NCBI GenBank assembly: GCA_902461085.1
Contig: CABPWH010000004.1
Location: forward strand, 1-53,862
Origin: an uncultured Collinsella sp.
GTDB lineage: Bacteria; Actinomycetota; Coriobacteriia; Coriobacteriales; Coriobacteriaceae
Direction: 5' to 3'
Length of the DNA stretch: 53,862 nt
The notes under the pieces are model-generated. The model was not told where the DNA came from. It ran no database searches and worked only from the letters and a program-made list of their open reading frames with translations. Below, one piece after another: positions 50,402-53,862 of the stretch. Within the stretch, counting starts at the first letter, position 1, and each line of letters opens with the position of its first letter. The position numbers were made by a program, and so were the translations under genes.

Positions 50402-51439
50402 ATGGACGACAAGGAAACGATGTTCTCCCACGCCGCCCAAGCCGCGGCGGAGACCTTTGCGGCCTCGCTTGAGCCCATCGGCCTCGTCTTGGCAGATGGA
50501 TGGAACGGCGAGGGGTCCCTCTTCGAAGGCGACGGGCGCAGATGCGAGGGGTGGTACTGGGCATGGCAGGCGCGGCAGTTCTTCTCCGTCGTCTGCTGCG
50601 ATTTCACTTTGAAAGAACGCCTGCCCTTCTGCTTCGATTCTGGCGGGTATTTTGCAGTCCGCCGCGAAAGGCATGGCCTCATGCCGCGATCAAGCGTTTC
50701 CGCCTTTCTGGAAGCAAAGCCCAAGACAAGCTCGGTCCTTCTACCAAAAGGAGCGAGATTCTCCTACACAGAGATCGAGTATTACGACGAATACTGCCGA
50801 AGCGTCTTCGGGGAAAGAATCGACAAGGCGCTGAAACCGCTGGCGACCAGTCTGAAGGGTCTGAGGAGCCAGGCTTCCTGGGATCCGGAAATAGCAGAGA
50901 TGCTTGACGAGATAGCTCCAAGGGAGATCCCGGGGTCGGAAGCGGGCCTCCTATATTCCGGAATCGCGAACTTGGTGATGGCAAGGCTGCTCAGGATGGG
51001 AGAGAGCCTGTGTGGGGGAGTGGCCGAGCAGGACCGCCTTTCGATCGCGAGAGCCGTATCGTACATCGAGAGCAACCTAGGCGGTGCGATCGGGCAGAAG
51101 GACCTGCTCGAGGCAGCGAACATGGGGTCAACCAAGTTCAAGAAGACATTTAAGCAGGTGACGGGCTTGACGGTGACCGAGTTCGTCTCCTCGGAAAGAA
51201 TCGAGCTGGCGAAAAGACTGCTCACCGACCATGATATGAGCATAGACGAAGTGGCGCATCGTTGCGGATACGCACGAGCAACAAGCTTCTCCACCCTCTT
51301 CACGAAATCGGTCGGCATATCTCCACGCAAGTGGAGATCGATCGCGAAGGTCGCCTTCGATGACGACCCTGAATCGAAAGTTCTGGACATTCTCGCAAGC
51401 GGACGATTCTGCGTCAGCGAGCTAGGATCTCATTCTTAG
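50402..51439 (+). CDS. AraC-family regulator of the metal-uptake operon
   Basis: The 345-residue protein has a C-terminal double helix-turn-helix (about 215-315): GAIGQKDLLEAANMGSTKFK, then MSIDEVAHRCGYARATSFST and VGISPRKWR. The N-terminal part is an unassigned sensor domain. It is divergent from the ECF/ABC operon, like YbtA-type regulators that activate siderophore uptake when the siderophore is bound. The start ATG at 50402 has AAAAGGA upstream. Confidence 0.82.
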   Translation: MDDKETMFSHAAQAAAETFAASLEPIGLVLADGWNGEGSLFEGDGRRCEGWYWAWQARQFFSVVCCDFTLKERLPFCFDSGGYFAVRRERHGLMPRSSVSAFLEAKPKTSSVLLPKGARFSYTEIEYYDEYCRSVFGERIDKALKPLATSLKGLRSQASWDPEIAEMLDEIAPREIPGSEAGLLYSGIANLVMARLLRMGESLCGGVAEQDRLSIARAVSYIESNLGGAIGQKDLLEAANMGSTKFKKTFKQVTGLTVTEFVSSERIELAKRLLTDHDMSIDEVAHRCGYARATSFSTLFTKSVGISPRKWRSIAKVAFDDDPESKVLDILASGRFCVSELGSHS

Positions 51440-51538
51440 CCATCTTAGTTGCCCTGCCTCCCGGCAGGCGCGCAATTCCTTTAGTCGATTCGTCTCGAGG
51501 TGCGCTTTTTGCTCATCTTGTGGCCCAGAGTTATGATA

Positions 51539-51573
51539 CTCCTAAAAGTGTAACAAGATTCGAGTTTTAGGAG
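51539..51573 (+). promoter_or_regulatory. Inverted repeat covering the ATPase ribosome-binding site
   Basis: CTCCTAAAA (51539-51547) pairs with TTTTAGGAG (51565-51573), which contains the AGGAG of the TTG start at 51580. In RNA the hairpin would hide the site and limit translation; in DNA it could be an operator. Confidence 0.55.
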
Positions 51574-51579
51574 CAGCTC

Positions 51580-52845
51580 TTGAAGTGCAGCGGGCTCAGG
51601 AACCGTGGCAGGTACCTCGAGGAGGCAATGCTCTTCCGTGACACCGACCTCATCAAGGTGATTACGGGCGTGCGCAGGTGTGGCAAGTCGAGCCTTCTCG
51701 ACCTTATCAGGATAACCATCGAGTCCGAGGGGGTCGCTGGCCGCGGTTTTGTGAGCGTCAACCTGGAAAGCAAGGGTGCGGGCATCAAGACGGAAGACCA
51801 GCTTTACGATCGCATTCGCGGGTGCCTGTCGGACAAGGGGCGCACCTACGTCTTCATAGACGAGCCCCAGAGAATCGATGGCTGGCAGGATGCGGTCAAT
51901 GCGATGAGGGTCGACTTCGATTGCGACATCTACCTCACGGGCTCGAACGCGTATCTTCTCTCGAGCGAGCTGGCCACCTATCTGTCCGGGCGCTACGTAG
52001 AGGTAAAGATGCTGCCCCTGTCCTTCTCCGAGTTCGCTGACTTCTGCGGGATCGAGTTTGCATCGGGAAGGTCGGTGGCTCTCACCCCTGAGGGGGACCC
52101 CGTTCTCTTTGACGATATGCTTACTCGTTACCTTGAGTACGGGGGCATGCCGGCCATTGCATCCCTATCGACGACCCAGGCGCAGCACTCGGCGTACATG
52201 TCCGGAGTCTACGAGGCTATCGCCGTGCGCGATATCGTCAACCGCGAGCGCGGGAAGGGCAAAAGCGCGGTGACCGACCCTTCTCTGCTGCGCTATGTGG
52301 CCGAATTCCTGGCGGACAACATCGGCAACGAGTGCTCGTCGAACCGAATCGCCGGCGCGTTAACTTCTGCGGGGTCGAAGACCACGAACAAGACCGTTTC
52401 CTCGTACGTGGGTGCGCTCGAGGAGGCCTTCCTGTTCTATCGTGCCACGCGTTACGATCTGCACGGCAAGGCGCTCCTCAAGACGAATCCGAAGGAGTAC
52501 ATCGTCGACACCGGCTTCAGGACCTGGATGGCCGGCTATAGGGTCACGGATACTGGGCGCCTGTTCGAGAACGCCGTGTATCTCCAGCTGCTCTACGAAG
52601 GGTGGAGCGTGCACGTGGGCAAGCTCTATGGCAAGGAAGTTGACTTCGTCGCGACGAAGGACGGGCGCGTGCTCTACGTGCAGGTGACTGACGAGATGTT
52701 CGCAACCGAGACCAGGGAACGCGAGATCGCCCCTCTGAAGTCGATACGAGACAACCACGAGAAGATTGTGGTCGTGAGGCAGGGTTCCTACGACACGGAC
52801 ATCGATGGCATTCGCATCGTGGGCGCGAGGGACTTTTTCCTCTAG
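51580..52845 (+). CDS. AAA ATPase with DUF4143 domain
   Basis: The 421-residue protein has an AAA_14 ATPase domain with Walker A ITGVRRCGKSS and Walker B YVFIDEPQ, the LTGSNAYLLSSELATYLSGR segment, a central winged-helix part, and a C-terminal DUF4143 domain (KEVDFVATKDGRVLYVQV) that resembles PD-(D/E)XK folds. These are common orphan genes of gut bacteria with unknown role. The start is TTG at 51580 after AGGAG. It stands alone near the right end of GI-2. Confidence 0.85.
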   Translation: MKCSGLRNRGRYLEEAMLFRDTDLIKVITGVRRCGKSSLLDLIRITIESEGVAGRGFVSVNLESKGAGIKTEDQLYDRIRGCLSDKGRTYVFIDEPQRIDGWQDAVNAMRVDFDCDIYLTGSNAYLLSSELATYLSGRYVEVKMLPLSFSEFADFCGIEFASGRSVALTPEGDPVLFDDMLTRYLEYGGMPAIASLSTTQAQHSAYMSGVYEAIAVRDIVNRERGKGKSAVTDPSLLRYVAEFLADNIGNECSSNRIAGALTSAGSKTTNKTVSSYVGALEEAFLFYRATRYDLHGKALLKTNPKEYIVDTGFRTWMAGYRVTDTGRLFENAVYLQLLYEGWSVHVGKLYGKEVDFVATKDGRVLYVQVTDEMFATETREREIAPLKSIRDNHEKIVVVRQGSYDTDIDGIRIVGARDFFL

Positions 52846-53051
52846 GGCCATGAAATTCATCGCGAAGCAATCAGGTCAAGTCGGGAACAATGTCTGACAT
52901 CGTGTGGCGATAGCATCGTGCGCGCGATGTCAGTTTTGGCTTCAAGATGGGTAAAACCGCACGGCGCACTGGCTGCCACGTCGGTCACGGATGAACTCAT
53001 GAGATAGCCACCTGGCACGATTCCTCTTTGCGATCAATAGTTGAAACTTAT
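52846..53051. other. Intergenic, nothing recognised
   Basis: I see no gene, strong hairpin or repeat between the ATPase stop and repeat R copy 2. Confidence 0.5.
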
Positions 53052-53386
53052 GACCTGCGGTTTTGCGAACGGCTCGAAAGTCACCCTCGTTAATTCACTT
53101 ACGATTGCAGCTGGCGGCTTGCAAGCTAAAGGTCGGCTGAGTTTCAAAACGGGCATTTTCGGCGCTATCGAGCCTCCAAAGGCGGCCAATCGCGGCCTTT
53201 GGGACAAAAACAAAAACTCAACGTCCTGAGTTTGAAAATAGTTTTTGAAGTTGTCCCAGCTTTTGTCCCCGAGGCCGACGAAACGCGACATGGCGTTACC
53301 TGGCGGCACTCGGTTCGAGACGGCACCGAAAACTGGGCGCAACTGGAATGATGGGACGGCAGAACTGAAGCCATCGAGTGGGAATA
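53052..53386. repeat. Island-end repeat R, copy 2
   Basis: It is the ungapped partner of 31997-32331, ending at the third attachment core. The nested hairpin is kept: AAACTCA/TGAGTTT with loop ACGTCC here and AAGCCC there. Confidence 0.85.
53371..53386. repeat. Distal attachment core
   Basis: CCATCGAGTGGGAATA differs at one base from the guaA 3' end. It marks the outer end of GI-2. Confidence 0.75.
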
Positions 53387-53502
53387 AGCCGATAGGGCTT
53401 TGACCTGCTCTTTTGAATGCTGTACTGTGCTCCAGAGTTTCGTTTCGTACGAGAGTTACGGCAAAGCCACCAGCGACATTGGTGAGTAAACTCGATTATC
53501 GA

Positions 53503-53535
53503 GCCTCCGTTCCCATGTTGGAACGGAGGCTTTTT
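53503..53535 (+). terminator. Terminator right of the island array
   Basis: GCCTCCGTTCC and GGAACGGAGGC close on CATGTT and run into TTTTTC. All three attachment cores are thus followed by a terminator within about 120 bp. Confidence 0.9.
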
Positions 53536-53640
53536 CTTTGCCTTTTTACTCTCTTTCACCTGCGATTTCGCGATTTACTCCCCGTGTTTCAAGATGGAAG
53601 CGTTTGGTTGCGAGCCACGCCGGTGTGAGGGCCTGAGTCG

Positions 53641-53862
53641 TCAGGCCCCGCACAGGGGGACCGCGATGGTGGCCACCGCGCCGCCCGAGGGGCTGTTGGC
53701 GAGCGAGACGGAGCCCCCGTGGGCGCTCGCGGCCTCGGAGGCGGCGTGGAGGCCGAGCCCGTAGTGGCGGCCTCCGTCGCGCGAGGAGCGGGAGGAGTCG
53801 TCTGTGAAGAGGCGCTCGCAGCCGCGTTCGAGGGCGGCGGGAGAGAAGCCCGGTCCGTCGTC
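53641..53862 (-). CDS. Sensor histidine kinase, C-terminal part
   Basis: The visible 73 residues are the end of a histidine-kinase ATPase domain: DDGPGFSPAALERGCERLFT as G1/F box, HYGLGLHAASEAASAHGGSV as G2 box, and ending VPLCGA. The gene continues beyond the right edge. A GGGCCTGA/TCAGGCCC hairpin overlaps the stop codon. It probably belongs to the chromosome flanking the islands, although a further island cannot be excluded. Confidence 0.85.
   Translation of the reverse strand, partial: DDGPGFSPAALERGCERLFTDDSSRSSRDGGRHYGLGLHAASEAASAHGGSVSLANSPSGGAVATIAVPLCGA

Larger units (their letters stand above)
32332..53386. mobile_element. Genomic island GI-2
   Basis: About 21 kb lies between the core at 32315 and the one at 53371, ending in repeat R copy 2. 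It carries a sugar PTS operon, methyltransferases, the second HTH module, a metal/siderophore uptake operon and an ATPase. Mixed composition, split genes and gene remnants indicate a composite island. No integrase is recognisable. Confidence 0.7.

Noticed and set aside
1..53862. CRISPR array
   Set aside because: No regularly spaced short repeats and no cas genes were seen; all repeats found are hairpins, operators or single direct duplications.

Overview
The window looks like a chromosomal segment of a gut Coriobacteriia, most likely Collinsella. This is inferred from GC-rich coding, Actinobacteria-like gene content with many PTS systems, and dispersed short hairpin repeats; no rRNA is present to confirm it. 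It holds a prophage end, a stretch of ordinary chromosome, and a tandem array of genomic islands behind guaA.

Prophage end (1-5909). Leftward early phage genes (ERF annealing protein, DUF1351 protein, RusA resolvase and small proteins) face a rightward repressor, a hypothetical gene and a large serine integrase. Three 16-bp operators lie in the divergent regulatory region. The integrase gene runs antisense into a tRNA-Glu(UUC), so its last 13 codons and stop lie inside the tRNA. The tRNA 3' end is the probable attachment site; the other prophage end is outside the window.

Chromosomal core (5910-25922). This part carries a fused MurT-GatD lipid II amidation enzyme, two adjacent proteins of unknown function, an iron-type alcohol dehydrogenase, glycerol dehydrogenase with a decayed paralogue, and a four-cluster ferredoxin-like protein. 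It continues with a GntR-controlled alpha-glucoside locus (polyol-type dehydrogenase, PTS EIICB, GH4 phospho-glucosidase), ychF, a small membrane protein, a divergent unknown/XRE pair around a perfect palindrome, asparaginase, and guaA.

Island array (25905-53386). The last codons of guaA contain ACCATCGAGTGGGAGTA. This 17-mer recurs exactly at 32315, and with one mismatch (over 16 bp) at 53371. The two distal copies each end an ungapped 335-bp direct repeat of about 87% identity. I read this as two islands in tandem, GI-1 (about 6.4 kb) and GI-2 (about 21 kb), at the guaA 3' end. No integrase gene is recognisable in either.

GI-1 carries excisionase-like HTH genes and an operon of a tail-anchored NERD-domain protein with two small membrane proteins, divergent from an HTH regulator, plus a DUF3800 gene. 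The NERD operon is the best candidate for an undescribed system. GI-2 carries a LevR-like regulator with a mannose-family PTS, a GH172 (DUF2961) enzyme and a ROK kinase, probably for a fructose disaccharide. It also carries two methyltransferases, a second copy of the HTH module, and an iron/siderophore-type uptake operon (fused double ABC transporter, ECF S/A/T components, degenerate DtxR, divergent AraC). An AAA/DUF4143 ATPase completes it. A DUF3800 gene in GI-2 appears split in two by the PTS and methyltransferase segment. The window ends in the C-terminus of a sensor histidine kinase.
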